Part shown: positions 27,095 to 40,390 of the stretch, piece after piece
Layout: each line of letters starts with the position of its first letter
How positions within the stretch are numbered: position 1 is the first letter of the stretch
Assembly: GCF_051020765.1 (NCBI RefSeq)
Contig: NW_027469196.1
Location: 62,001 to 126,000 of the forward strand
Origin: Lasioglossum baleicum
Lineage: Eukaryota; Arthropoda; Insecta; Hymenoptera; Halictidae
Length of the DNA stretch: 64,000 bases
Direction: 5' to 3'
Translations under genes and position numbers: made by a program
The notes under the pieces: generated by a model
What the model was told of the DNA's origin: nothing
What the model saw: the letters and a program-made list of their open reading frames with translations, nothing else
The model's database searches: none

Positions 27095-29084
27095 GTGTTT
27101 CTACTCGACTAGCCTGCGGTTGCATCCTCTCGCACGCGTTTCTACTCGACTAGCCTGCGGGATGCATCCTCTCGCTCGTGTTTTTACACGACTAGCCTGC
27201 GGGAAGCATCCTCTAGCACGTGTTTTTACTCGACTAGCCTGCGGGATGCATCCTCTCGCACGTGTCTTTACTCGACTAGCCTGCGGGATGCATCCTCTCG
27301 CACGTGTTATTATTCGACTAGCCTGCGGGATGCATCCTCGCGCACGTGTTTTTACTCGACTAGCCTGCGGGAAGCATCCTCTCGCACGTGTTTCTACTCG
27401 ACTAGCCTGCGGGATGCATCCTCTCGCTCGTGTTTTTACTCGACTAGCCTGCGGGATGCATCCTCTCGCACGTGTTTTTACTCGACTAGCCTGCGGGATG
27501 CATCCTCTCGCACGTGTTTCTACTCGACTAGCCTGCGGGATGCATCCTCTCGCACGCGTTTCTACTCGACTAGCCTGCGGGATGCATCCTCTCGCACGTG
27601 TTTTTACTCGACTAGCCTGCGGGATGCCTCCTCTCGCACGTGTTTCTACTCGACTAGCCTGCGTGATGCATCCTCTCGCACGTGTTTTTACTCGACTAGC
27701 CTGCGGGATGCATCCTCTCGCACGTGTTTTTACTCGACTAGCCTGCGGGATTCTTCCTCTCGCACGTGTTTCAACTCGACTAGCCTGCGGGATGCATCCT
27801 CTCGCTCGTGTTTCTACTCGACTAGCCTGCGGGATGCATCCTCTCGCACGTGTTTTTACTCGACTAGCCTGCGGGATGCATCCTCTCGCACGTGTTTCTA
27901 CTCGACTAGCCTGCGGGATGCATCCTCTCGCACGCGTTTCTACTCGACTAGCCTGCGGGATGCATCCTCTCGCACGTGTTTTTACTCGACTAGCCTGCGG
28001 GATGCATCTTCTCGCACGTGTTTTTGTTCGACTAGCCTGCGGGATGCCTCCTCCCGCACGTGTTTTTACTCGACTAGCCTGCGGGATGCCTCCTCTCGCA
28101 CGTGTTTTTACTCGACTAGCCTGCGGGATGCATCCTCTCGCACGTGTTTTTACTCGACTAGCCTGCGGGATGCATCCTCTCGCACGTGTTTTTACTCGAC
28201 TAGCCTGCGGGATGCATCCTCTCGCACGTGTTTTTACTCGACTAGCCTGCGGGACGCATCCTCTCGCACGTGTTTTTACTCGACTAGCCTGCGGGATGCA
28301 TCCTCGCGCACGTGTTTTTACTCGACTAGCCTGCGGGATGCATCCTCTCGCACGTGTTTTTACTCGACTAGCCTGCGGGATGCATCCTCGCGCACGTGTT
28401 TTTACTCGACTAGCCTGCGGGATGCATCCTCTCGCTCGTGTTTCTACTCGACTAGCCTGCGGGATGCATCCTCTCGCACGTGTTTTTACTCGACTAGCCT
28501 GCGGGATGCATCCTCTCGCACGTGTTTTTACTCGACTAGCCTGCGGGATGCATCCTCGCGCACGTGTTTTTTACTCGACTAGCCTGCGGGATGCATCCTC
28601 TCGCTCGTGTTTCTACGCGACTAGCCTGCAGGATGCATCTTCTCGCACGTGTTTTTGCTCGACTAGCCTGCGGGATGCCTCCTCTCGCACGTGTTTTTAC
28701 TCGACTAGCCTGCGGGATGCCTCCTCTCGCACGTGTTTTTACTCGACTAGCCTGCGGGATGCATCCTCTCGCACGTGTTTTTACTCGACTAGCCTGCGGG
28801 ATGCATCCTCTCGCACGTGTTTTTTACTCGACTAGCCTGCGGGATGCATCCTCTCGCTCGTGTTTCTACTCGACTAGCCTGCGGGATGCCTCCTCTCGCA
28901 CGTGTTTTTACTCGACTAGCCTGCGGGATGCATCCTCTCGCACGTGTTTGTACTCGACTAGCCTGCGGGGTGCACCCTCTCGCACGTGTTTTTACTCGAG
29001 TAGCCTGCGGGATGCATCCTCTCGCACGTGTTTCTACTCGACTAGCCTGCGTGATGCATCCTCTCGCACGTGTTTTTACTCGAC
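27095..29084. repeat. Block A, copy 3
   Basis: It opens with the GCGGTTGC 41-bp monomer (27095-27135). The offset from copy 1 is 26674 at both GTTATTATT and GGATTCTTCC (27745), so it keeps the five monomers lost in copy 2. From 27136 to 28563 it is 34 monomers without a length change; two extra T bases near 28567 and 28819 then shift the phase. Confidence 0.87.
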
Positions 29085-29949
29085 TAGCCTGCGGGATGCA
29101 TCCTCTCGCACGTGTTTTTACTCGACTAGCCTGCGGGATGCTTCCTCTCGCACGTGTTTCAACTCGACTAGCCTGCGGGATGCATCCTCTCGCACGTGTT
29201 TTTACTCGACTAGCCTGCCGGATGCATCCTCTCGCACGTGTTTTTACTCGACTAACCTGCGGGATGCATCCTCTCGCACGTGTTTTTACTCGACTAGCCT
29301 GCGGGATGCATCCTGTCGCACGTGTTTTTACTCGACTAGCCTGCGGGATGCATCCTCTCGCACGTGTTTTTACTCGACTAGCCGGCGGGATGCATCCTCT
29401 CGCACGTGTTTTTACTCGACTAGCCTGCGGGATGCATCCTCGCGCACGTGTTTTTACTCGACTAGCCTGCAGGATGCATCCTCTCGCTCGTGTTTCTACT
29501 CGACTAGCCTGCGGGATGCATCCTCTCGCACGTGTTTTTACTCGACTAGCTGCGGGATGCATCCTCTCGCACGTGTTTCTACTCGACCAGCCTGCGTGAT
29601 GCATTCTCTCGCACGTGTTTTTACTCGACTAGCCTGCGGGATGCATCCTCTCGCACGTGTTTTTACTCGACTAGCCTGCGGGATGCATCCTCTCGCACGT
29701 GTTTTACTCGACTAGCCTGCGGGATGCATCCTCGCGCACGTATTTTTACTCGACTAGTCTGCGGGAAGCATCCTCTCTCACGTGTTTCTACTCGACTAGC
29801 CTGCGGGAAGCATCCTCTCGCACGTGTTTTCTACTCGACTAGCCTGCGGGATGCATCCTCTCGCACGTGTTTTACACGACTAGCCTGCGGGAAGCATCCT
29901 CTAGCACGTGTTTTTACTCGACTAGCCTGCGGGATGCATCCTCTCGCAC

Positions 29950-29990
29950 GTGTTTTTACTGACTAGCCTGCGGGATGCATCCTCTCACAC
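29950..29990. repeat. ACTGACTAG marker monomer 6
   Basis: It has the same form. Its right flank carries TTTTTAGTCGAC near 30122, as does marker 1 near 9409, so markers 1 and 6 are the closest pair. Confidence 0.94.
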
Positions 29991-31704
29991 GTGTTTTTAT
30001 TCGACTAGCCTGCGGGATGCATCCTCGCGCACGTGTTTTTACTCGACTAGCCTGCGGGAAGCATCCTCTCGCACGTGTTTCTACTCGACTAGCCTACGGG
30101 ATGCATCCTCTCGCTCGTGTTTTTAGTCGACTAGCCTGCGGGAAGCATCCTCTCGCACGTGTTTTTACTCGACTAGCCTGCGGGATGCATCCTCTCGCAC
30201 GTGTTTTTACTCGACTAGCCTGCGGGATGCATCCTCTCGCACGTGTTCTACTCGACTAGCCTGCGGGATGCATCTCTCGCACGCGTTTCTACTCGACTAG
30301 CCTGCGGGATGCATCCTCTCGCACGTGTTTTTACTCGACTAGCCTGCGGGATGCATCTTCTCGCACGTGTTTTTGCTCGACTAGCCTGCGGGATGCCTCC
30401 TCTCGCACGTGTTTTTACTCGACTAGCCTGCGGGATGCCTCCTCTCGCACGTGTTTTTACTCGACTAGCCTGCGGGATGCATCCTCTCGCACGTGTTTTT
30501 ACTCGACTAGCCTGCGGGATGCATCCTCTCGCACGTGTTTTTACTCGACTAGCCTGCGGGATGCATCCTCTCGCACGTGTTTTTACTCGACTAGCCTGCG
30601 GGATGCATCCTCTCGCACGTGTTTTTTACTCGACTAGCCTGCGGGATGCATCCTCGCGCACGTGTTTTTACTCGACTAGCCTGCGGGATGCATCCTCTCG
30701 CTCGTGTTTCTACTCGACTAGCCTGCGGGATGCATCCTCTCGCACGTGTTTTTACTCGACTAGCCTGCGGGATGCATCCTCTCGCTCGTGTTTTACACGA
30801 CTAGCCTGCGGGAAGCATCTCTAGCACGTGTTTTTACTCGACTAGCCTGCGGGATGCATCCTCTCGCACGTGATTTTACTCGACTAGCCTGCGGGATGCA
30901 TCCTCTCGCACGTGTTTTTACTCGACTAGCCTGCGGGATGCATCCTCTCGCTCGTGTTTTTACACGACTAGCCTGCGGGAAGCATCCTCTAGCACGTGTT
31001 TTTACTCGACTAGCCTGCGGGATGCATCTCTCGCACGTGTTTTTACTCGACTAGCCTGCGGGATGCATCCTCTCGCACGTGTTTTTACTCGACTAGCCTG
31101 CGGGATGCATCCTCTCGCTCGTGTTTTTACTCGACTAGCCTGCGGAAGCATCCTCTCGCACGTGTTTTACTCGACTAGCCTGCGGGATGCATCCTCTCGC
31201 ACGTGTTTCTACTCGACTAGCCTACGGGATGCATCCTCTCGCACGTGTTTTTACTCGACTAGCCTGCGGGATGCATCCTCGCGCACGTGTTTTTACTCGA
31301 CTAGCCTGCGGGATGCATCCTCTCGCTCGTGTTTCTACTCGACTAGCCTGCGCGATGCATCCTCTCGCACGTGTTTTTACTCGACTAGCCTGCGGGATGC
31401 ATCCTCTCGCACGTGTTTTTACTCGACTAGACTGCGGGATGCATCCTCTCGCACGTGTTTTTACTCGACTAGCCTGCGGGATGCATCCTCGCGCACGTAA
31501 TTTTACTCGACTAGTCTGCGGGAAGCATCCTCTCGCACGTGTTTCTACTCGACTAGCCTGCGGAAGCATCCTCTCGCACGTGTTTCTACTCGACTAGCCT
31601 GCGGATGCATCCTCTCGCACGTGTTTTTACACGACTAGCCTGCGGGAAGCATCCTCTAGCACGTGTTTTTACTCGACTAGCCTGCGGGATGCATCCTCTC
31701 GCAC

Positions 31705-31745
31705 GTGTTTTTACTGACTAGCCTGCGGGATGCATCCTCTCACAC
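31705..31745. repeat. ACTGACTAG marker monomer 7
   Basis: It has the same form, near the right end of the second indel-rich tract. The phase to marker 8 is off by several bases because of private indels up to about 32275. Confidence 0.94.
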
Positions 31746-34681
31746 GTGTTTTTATTCGACTAGCCTGCGGGATGCATCCTCGCGCACGTGTTTTTACTCG
31801 ACTAGCCTGCGGGAAGCATCCTCTCGCACGTGTTTCTACTCGACTAGCCTACGGATGCATCCTCTCGCTCGTGTTTTTACTCGACTAGCCTGCGGGAAGC
31901 ATCCTCTCGCACGTGTTTTTTACTCGACTAGCCTGCGGGATGCATCTCTCGCACGTGTTTTTACTCGACTAGCCTGCGGGATGCATCCTCGCGCACGTGT
32001 TTTTCCTCGACTAGCCTGCGGGATGCATCCTCTCGCACGTGTTTTTACTCGACTAGCCTGCGGGATGCATCCACTCGCACGTGTTTCTACTCGACTAGCC
32101 TGCGGGATGCATCCTCTCGCACGCGTTTCTACTCGACTAGCCTGCGGGATGCATCCTCAAGCACGTGTTTTTACTCGACTAGCCTGCGGATGCATCTTCT
32201 CGCACGTGTTTTTGCTCGACTAGCCTGCGGGATGCCTCCTCTCGCACGTGTTTTACTCGACTAGCCTGCGGATGCATCCTCTCGCACGTGTTTTTACTCG
32301 ACTAGCCTGCGGGATGCATCCTCGCGCACGTGTTTTTACTCGACTAGCCTGCGGGATGCATCCTCTCGCTCGTGTTTCTACTCGACTAGCCTGCGGGATG
32401 CATCCTCTCGCACGTGTTTTTACTCGACTAGCCTGCGGGATGCATCCTCTCGCACGTGTTTCTACTCGACTAGCCTGCGGGATGCATCCTCTCGCAAGCG
32501 TTTCTACTCGACTAGCCTGCGGGATGCATCCTCTCGCACGTGTTTTTACTCGACTAGCCTGCGGGATGCATCTTCTCGCACGTGTTTTTGCTCGACTAGC
32601 CTGCGGGATGCCTCCTCTCGCACGTGTTTTTACTCGACTAGCCTGCGGGATGCCTCCTCTCGCACGTGTTTTTACTCGACTAGCCTGCGGGATGCATCCT
32701 CTCGCACGTGTTTTTACTCGACTAGCCTGCGGGATGCATCCTCTCGCACGTGTTTTTACTCGACTAGCCTGCGGGATGCATCCTCTCGCACGTGTTTTTA
32801 CTCGACTAGCCTGCGGGATGCATCCTCTCGCACGTGTTTTTACTCGACTAGCCTGCGGGATGCATCCTCGCGCACGTGTTTTTACTCGACTAGCCTGCGG
32901 GATGCATCCTCTCGCTCGTGTTTCTACTCGACTAGCCTGCGGGATGCATACTCTCGCACGTGTTTTTACTCGACTAGCCTGCGGGATGCATCCTCTCGCA
33001 CGTGTTTCTACTCGAATAGCCTGCGTGATGCATTCTCTCGCACGTGTTTTTACTCGACTAGCCTGCGGGATGCATCCTCTCGCACGTGTTTTTACTCGAC
33101 TAGCCTGCGGGATGCATCCTCTCGCACGTGTTTTTACTCGACTAGCCTGCGGGATGCATCCTCGCGCACGTATTTTTACTCGACTAGTCTGCGGGAAGCA
33201 TCCTCTCGCACGTGTTTCTACTCGACTAGCCTGCGGGAAGCATCCTCTCGCACGTGTTTCTACTCGACTAGCCTGCGGGATGCATCCTCTCGCTCGTGTT
33301 TTTACACGACTAGCCTGCGGGAAGCATCCTCTAGCACGTGTTTCTACTCGACTAGCCTGCGGGATGCATCCTCTCGCACGTGTTTTTACTCGACTAGCCT
33401 GCGGGATGCATCCTCTCGCACGTGTTTTTACTCGACTAGCCTGCGGGATGCATCCACTCGCACGTGTTTTTACTCGACTAGTCTGCGGGAAGCATCCTCT
33501 CGCACGTGTTTCTACTCGACTAGCCTGCGGGAAGCATCCTCTCGCACGTGTTTCTACTCGACTAGCCTGCGGGATGCATCCTCTCGCTCGTGTTTTTACA
33601 CGACTAGCCTGCGGGAAGCATCCTCTAGCACGTGTTTTTACTCGACTAGCCTGCGGGATGCATCCTCTCGCACGTGTTTTTACTCGACTAGCCTGCGGGA
33701 TGCATTCTCTCGCACGTGTTTTTACTCGACTAGCCTGCGGGATGCATCCTCGCGCACGTGTTTTTACTCGACTAGCCTGCGGGAAGCATCCTCTCGCACG
33801 TGTTTCTACTCGACTAGCCTGCGTGATGCATCTTCTGGCACGTGTTTCACCTCGACTAGCCTGCGGGATGCATCCTCTCGCACGTGTTTTTACTCGACTA
33901 GCCTGCGGGATGCTTCCTCTCGCACGTGTTTCAACTCGACTAGCCTGCGGGATGCATCCTCTCGCACGTGTTTTTACTCGACTAGCCTGCCGGATGCATC
34001 CTCTCGCACGTGTTTTTACTCGACTAACCTGCGGGATGCATCCTCTCGCACGTGTTTTTACTCGACTAGCCTGCGGGATGCATCCTCTCGCCCGTGTTTT
34101 TACTCGACTAGCCTGCGGGATGCATCCTCTCGCACGTGTTTTTACTCGACTAGCCGGCGGGATGCATCCTCTCGCACGTGTTTTTACTCGACTAGCCTGC
34201 GGGATGCATCCTCGCGCACGTGTTTTTACTCGACTAGCCTGCAGGATGCATCCTCTCGCTCGTGTTTCTACTCGACTAGCCTGCGGGATGCATCCTCTCG
34301 CACGTGTTTTTACTCGACTAGCCTGCGGGATGCATCCTCTCGCACGTGTTTCTACTCGACTAGCCTGCGTGATGCATTCTCTCGCACGTGTTTTTACTCG
34401 ACTAGCCTGCGGGATGCATCCTCTCGCACGTGTTTTTACTCGACTAGCCTGCGGGATGCATCCTCGCGCACGTATTTTTACTCGACTAGTCTGCGGGAAG
34501 CATCCTCTCTCACGTGTTTCTACTCGACTAGCCTGCGGGAAGCATCCTCTCGCACGTGTTTCTACTCGACTAGCCTGCGGGATGCATCCTCTCGCACGTG
34601 TTTTTACACGACTAGCCTGCGGGAAGCATCCTCTAGCACGTGTTTTTACTCGACTAGCCTGCGGGATGCATCCTCTCGCAC

Positions 34682-34722
34682 GTGTTTTTACTGACTAGCC
34701 TGCGGGATGCATCCTCTCACAC
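34682..34722. repeat. ACTGACTAG marker monomer 8
   Basis: It lies exactly 57 monomers after the unit start at 32288, in clean sequence. The next marker is 2267 bp on (54 monomers minus 1). Confidence 0.95.
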
Positions 34723-36948
34723 GTGTTTTTATTCGACTAGCCTGCGGGATGCATCCTCGCGCACGTGTTTTTACTCGACTAGCCTGCGGGAAGCATCCTC
34801 TCGCACGTGTTTCTACTCGACTAGCCTACGGGATGCATCCTCTCGCTCGTGTTTTTACTCGACTAGCCTGCGGGAAGCATCCTCTCGCACGTGTTTTTAC
34901 TCGACTAGCCTGCGGGATGCATCCTCTCGCACGTGTTTTTACTCGACTAGCCTGCGGGATGCATCCTCGCGCACGTGTTTTTCCTCGACTAGCCTGCGGG
35001 ATGCATCCTCTCGCACGTGTTTTTACTCGACTAGCCTGCGGGATGCATCCACTCGCACGTGTTTCTACTCGACTAGCCTGCGGGATGCATCCTCTCGCAC
35101 GCGTTTCTACTCGACTAGCCTGCGGGATGCATCCTCAAGCACGTGTTTTTACTCGACTAGCCTGCGGGATGCATCTTCTCGCACGTGTTTTTGCTCGACT
35201 AGCCTGCGGGATGCCTCCTCTCGCACGTGTTTTTTCTCGACTAGCCTGCGGGATGCCTCCTCTCGCACGTGTTTTTACTCGACTAGCCTGCGGGATGCAT
35301 CCTCTCGCACGTGTTTTTACTCGACTAGCCTGCGGGATGCATCCTCGCGCACGTGCTTTTACTCGACTAGCCTGCGGGATGCATCCTCTCGCTCGTGTTT
35401 CTACTCGACTAGCCTGCGGGATGCATCCTCTCGCACGTGTTTTTACTCGACTAGCCTGCGGGATGCATCCTCTCGCACGTGTTTCTACTCGACTAGCCTG
35501 CGGGATGCATCCTCTCGCACGCGTTTCTACTCGACTAGCCTGCGGGATGCATCCTCTCGCACGTGTTTTTACTCGACTAGCCTGCGGGATGCATCTTCTC
35601 GCACGTGTTTTTGCTCGACTAGCCTGCGGGATGCCTCCTGTCGCACGTGTTTTTACTCGACTAGCCTGCGGGATGCCTCCTCTCGCACGTGTTTTTACTC
35701 GACTAGCCTGCGGGATGCATCCTCTCGCACGTGTTTTTACTCGACTAGCCTGCGGGATGCATCCTCTCGCACGTGTTTTTACTCGACTAGCCTGCGGGAT
35801 GCATCTTCTCGCACGTGTTTTTGCTCGACTAGCCTGCGGGATGCCTCCTCTCGCACGTGTTTTTACTCGACTAGCCTGCGGGATGCCTCCTCTCGCACGT
35901 GTTTTTACTCGACTAGCCTGCGGGATGCATCCTCTCGCACGTGTTTTTACTCGACTAGCCTGCGGGATGCATCCTCTCGCACGTGTTTTTACTCGACTAG
36001 CCTGCGGGATGCATCCTCTCGCACGTGTTTTTACTCGACTAGCCTGCGGGATGCATCCTCTCGCACGTGTTTTTACTCGACTAGCCTGCGGGATGCATCC
36101 TCGCGCACGTGTTTTTACTCGACTAGCCTGCGGGATGCATCCTCTCGCTCGTGTTTCTACTCGACTAGCCTGCGGGATGCATACTCTCGCACGTGTTTTT
36201 ACTCGACTAGCCTGCGGGATGCATCCTCTCGCACGTGTTTTTACTCGACTAGCCTGCGGGATGCATCCTCTCGCACGTGTTTTTACTCGACTAGCCTGCG
36301 GGATGCATCCACTCGCACGTGTTTTTACTCGACTAGCCTGCGGGATGCATCCTCTCGCACGTGTTTTTACTCGACTAGCCTGCGGGATGCATCCTCTCGC
36401 ACGCGTTTCTACTCGAATAGCCTGCGGGATGCATCCTCTCGCTCGTGTTTTTACACGACTAGCCTGCGGGAAGCATCCTCTAGCACGTGTTTTTACTCGA
36501 CTAGCCTGCGGGATGCATCCTCTCGCACGTGTTTTTACTCGACTAGCCTGCGGGATGCATCCTCTCGCTCGTGTTTTTACTCGACTAGCCTGCGGGAAGC
36601 ATCCTCTCGCACGTGTTTTTACTCGACTAGCCTGCGGGATGCATCCTCTCGCACGTGTTTTTACTCGACTAGACTGCGGGATGCATCCTCTCGCACGTGT
36701 TTTTACTCGACTAGCCTGCGGGATGCATCCTCGCGCACGTATTTTTACTCGACTAGTCTGCGGGAAGCATCCTCTCGCACGTGTTTCTACTCGACTAGCC
36801 TGCGGGAAGCATCCTCTCGCACGTGTTTCTACTCGACTAGCCTGCGGGATGCATCCTCTCGCACGTGTTTTTACACGACTAGCCTGCGGGAAGCATCCTC
36901 TAGCACGTGTTTTTACTCGACTAGCCTGCGGGATGCATCCTCTCGCAC

Positions 36949-36989
36949 GTGTTTTTACTGACTAGCCTGCGGGATGCATCCTCTCACAC
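36949..36989. repeat. ACTGACTAG marker monomer 9
   Basis: It has the same form. Its flank differs: the second unit after the marker has CTCTCGCACGTGTTTC where the others have CTCGCGCACGTG. The next marker is only 797 bp away (19 monomers minus 1), so block 9 is the shortest. Confidence 0.95.
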
Positions 36990-37745
36990 GTGTTTTTATT
37001 CGACTAGCCTGCGGGATGCATCCTCTCGCACGTGTTTCTACTCGACTAGCCTGCGGGAAGCATCCTCTCGCACGTGTTTCTACTCGACTAGCCTACGGGA
37101 TGCATCCTCTCGCTCGTGTTTTTACTCGACTAGCCTGCGGGAAGCATCCTCTCGCACGTGTTTTTCCTCGACTAGCCTGCGGGATGCATCCTCTCGCACG
37201 TGTTTTTACTCGACTAGCCTGCGGGATGCATCCACTCGCACGTGTTTCTACTCGACTAGCCTGCGGGATGCATCCTCTCGCACGCGTTTCTACTCGACTA
37301 GCCTGCGGGATGCATCCTCTCGCACGTGTTTTTACTCGACTAGCCTGCGGGATGCATCCTCTCGCTCGTGTTTTTACTCGACTAGCCTGCGGGAACCATC
37401 CTCTCGCACGTGTTTTTACTCGACTAGCCTGCGGGATGCATCCTCTCGCACGTGTTTTTACTCGACTAGACTGCGGGATGCATCCTCTCGCACGTGTTTT
37501 TACTCGACTAGCCTGCGGGATGCATCCTCGCGCACGTATTTTTACTCGACTAGTCTGCGGGAAGCATCCTCTCGCACGTGTTTCTACTCGACTAGCCTGC
37601 GGGAAGCATCCTCTCGCACGTGTTTCTACTCGACTAGCCTGCGGGATGCATCCTCTCGCACGTGTTTTTACACGACTAGCCTGCGGGAAGCATCCTCTAG
37701 CACGTGTTTTTACTCGACTAGCCTGCGGGATGCATCCTCTCGCAC

Positions 37746-37786
37746 GTGTTTTTACTGACTAGCCTGCGGGATGCATCCTCTCACAC
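37746..37786. repeat. ACTGACTAG marker monomer 10 (last)
   Basis: This is the last copy in the window. The 43-bp marker at 40391 follows after 2645 bp (63 monomers minus 1). Units nearby carry ACTCGTCTAG at about 37884 and 38935, a private pair. Confidence 0.95.
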
Positions 37787-40390
37787 GTGTTTTTATTCGA
37801 CTAGCCTGCGGGATGCATCCTCGCGCACGTGTTTTTACTCGACTAGCCTGCGGGAAGCATCCTCTCGCACGTGTTTCTACTCGTCTAGCCTACGGGATGC
37901 ATCCTCTCGCTCGTGTTTTTACTCGACTAGCCTGCGGGAAGCATCCTCTCGCACGTGTTTTTACTCGACTAGCCTGCGGGATACATCCTCTCGCACGTGT
38001 TTTTACTCGACTAGCCTGCGGGATGCATCCTCGCGCACGTGTTTTTCCTCGACTAGCCTGCGGGATGCATCCTCTCGCACGTGTTTTTACTCGACTAGCC
38101 TGCGGGATGCATCCACTCGCACGTGTTTCTACTCGACTAGCGTGCGGGATGCATCCTCTCGCACGCGTTTCTACTCGACTAGCCTGCGGGATGCATCCTC
38201 AAGCACGTGTTTTTACTCGACTAGCCTGCGGGATGCATCTTCTCGCACGTGTTTTTGCTCGACTAGCCTGCGGGATGCCTCCTCCCGCACGTGTTTTTAC
38301 TCGACTAGCCTGCGGGATGCCTCCTCTCGCACGTGTTTTTACTCGACTAGCCTGCGGGATGCATCCTCTCGCACGTGTTTTTACTAGACTAGCCTGCGGG
38401 ATGCATCCTCGCGCACGTGTTTTTACTCGACTAGCCTGCGAGATGCATCCTCTCGCTCGTGTTTCTACTCGACTAGCCTGCGGGATGCATCCTCTCGCAC
38501 GTGTTTTTACTCGACTAGCCTGCGGGATGCATCCTCTCGCACGTGTTTCTACTCGACTAGCCTGCGGGATGCATCCTCTCGCACGCGTTTCTACTCGACT
38601 AGCCTGCGGGATGCATCCTCTCGCACGTGTTTTTACTCGACTAGCCTGCGGGATGCATCTTCTCGCACGTGTTTTTGCTCGACTAGCCTGCGGGATGCCT
38701 CCTCTCGCACGTGTTTTTACTCGACTAGCCTGCGGGATGCCTCCTCTCGCACGTGTTTTTACTCGACTAGCCTGCGGGATGCATCCTCTCGCACGTGTTT
38801 CTACTCGACTAGCCTGCGGGATGCATACTCTCGCACGTGTTTTTATTCGACTAGCCTGCGGGATGCATCCTCGCGCACGTGTTTTTACTCGACTAGCCTG
38901 CGGGAAGCATCCTCTCGCACGTGTTTCTACTCGTCTAGCCTACGGGATGCATCCTCTCGCTCGTGTTTTTACTCGACTAGCCTGCGGGATGCATCCTCTC
39001 GCACGTGTTTTTACTCGACTAGCCTGCGGGATGCATCCTCTCGCACGTGTTTTTACTCGACTAGCCTGCGGGATGCATCCTCTCGCACGTGTTTTTACTC
39101 GACTAGCCTGCGGGATGCATCCTCGCGCACGTGTTTTTACTCGACTAGCCTGCGGGATGCATCCTCTCGCTCGTGTTTCTACTCGACTAGCCTGCGGGAT
39201 GCATACTCTCGCACGTGTTTTTACTCGACTAGCCTGCGGGATGCATCCTCTCGCACGTGTTTCTACTCGACTAGCCTGCGTGATGCATTCTCTCGCACGT
39301 GTTTTTACTCGACTAGCCTGCGGGATGCATCCTCTCGCACGTGTCTTTACTCGACTAGCCTGCGGGATGCATCCTCTCGCACGTGTTTTTACTCGACTAG
39401 CCTGGGGGATGCATCCTCGCGCACGTATTTTTACTCGACTAGTCTGCGGGAAGCATCCTCTCGCACGTGTTTCTACTCGACTAGCCTGCGGGAAGCATCC
39501 TCTCGCACGTGTTTCTACTCGACTAGCCTGCGGGATGCATCCTCTCGCTCGTGTTTTTACACGACTAGCCTGCGGGAAGCATCCTCTAGCACGTGTTTCT
39601 ACTCGACTAGCCTGCGGGATGCATCCTCTCGCACGTGTTTTTACTCGACTAGCCTGCGGGATGCATCCTGTCGCACGTGTTTTTACTCGACTAGCCTGCG
39701 GGATGCATCCACTCGCACGTGTTTTTACTCGACTAGTCTGCGGGAAGCATCCTCTCGCACGTGTTTCTACTCGACTAGCCTGCGGGAAGCATCCTCTCGC
39801 ACGTGTTTCTACTCGACTAGCCTGCGGGATGCATCCTCTCGCTCGTGTTTTTACACGACTAGCCTGCGGGAAGCATCCTCTAGCACGTGTTTTTACTCGA
39901 CTAGCCTGCGGGATGCATCCTCTCGCACGTGTTTTTACTCGACTAGCCTGCGGGATGCATTCTCTCGCACGTGTTTTTACTCGACTAGCCTGCGGGATGC
40001 ATCCTCGCGCACGTGTTTTTACTCGACTAGCCTGCGGGAAGCATCCTCTCGCACGTGTTTCTACTCGACTAGCCTGCGTGATGCATCTTCTGGCACGTGT
40101 TTCACCTCGACTAGCCTGCGGGATGCATCCTCTCGCACGTGTTCCAACTCGACTAGCCTGCGGGATGCATCCTCTCGCACGTGTTTTTACTCGACTAGCC
40201 TGCGGGATGCATCCTCTCGCTCGTGTTTCTACTCGACTAGCCTGCGGGATGCATCCTCCCGCACGTGTGTTTACTCGACTAGCCTGCGGGATGCATCCTA
40301 TCGCACGTGTTTTTACTCGACTAGCCTGCGGGATGCATCCTCTCGCACGTGTTTTTACTCGACTAGCCTGCGGGATGCATCCTCGCGCAC

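Larger units (their letters stand above)
21070..32280. other. Indel-rich tract 2, probable low-quality consensus
   Basis: Some 45 private one- or two-base changes lie here, including GTGTTTTTTTAC near 21347, GCGGGGATGC near 21788 and 23637, AGCCTCGGATGCTCC near 23887, AGCTGCGGG near 29548, GCATCTCTCGC near 30273, 31026 and 31945, and GCGGATGC near 31602 and 32269. Clean runs remain inside (24576-25247, 16 monomers; 27136-28563, 34 monomers). After 32288 no private indel occurs to the window end. Frames break at these points, so open frames are short here for a technical reason. Confidence 0.75.
9237..40390. repeat. Zone 2: sub-array of blocks headed by the ACTGACTAG 41-bp monomer
   Basis: Ten copies of one 41-bp monomer head related blocks here and occur nowhere else in the window. 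Each is preceded, five monomers upstream, by a unit starting GTATTTTTAC (GTAATTTTAC before the 31705 copy) and followed by a unit with CTCACACGTG then TTTTTATTCG. The shared context shows that the blocks descend from one amplified ancestor. The two indel-rich tracts fall inside this zone. No gene is seen. Confidence 0.9.

Noticed and set aside
21070..32280. Indel-rich tract as a hypermutated or programmed-frameshift region
   Set aside because: The changes are mostly homopolymer plus or minus one, private to each unit, and stop abruptly at the tract edges. Consensus error is the simpler reading.
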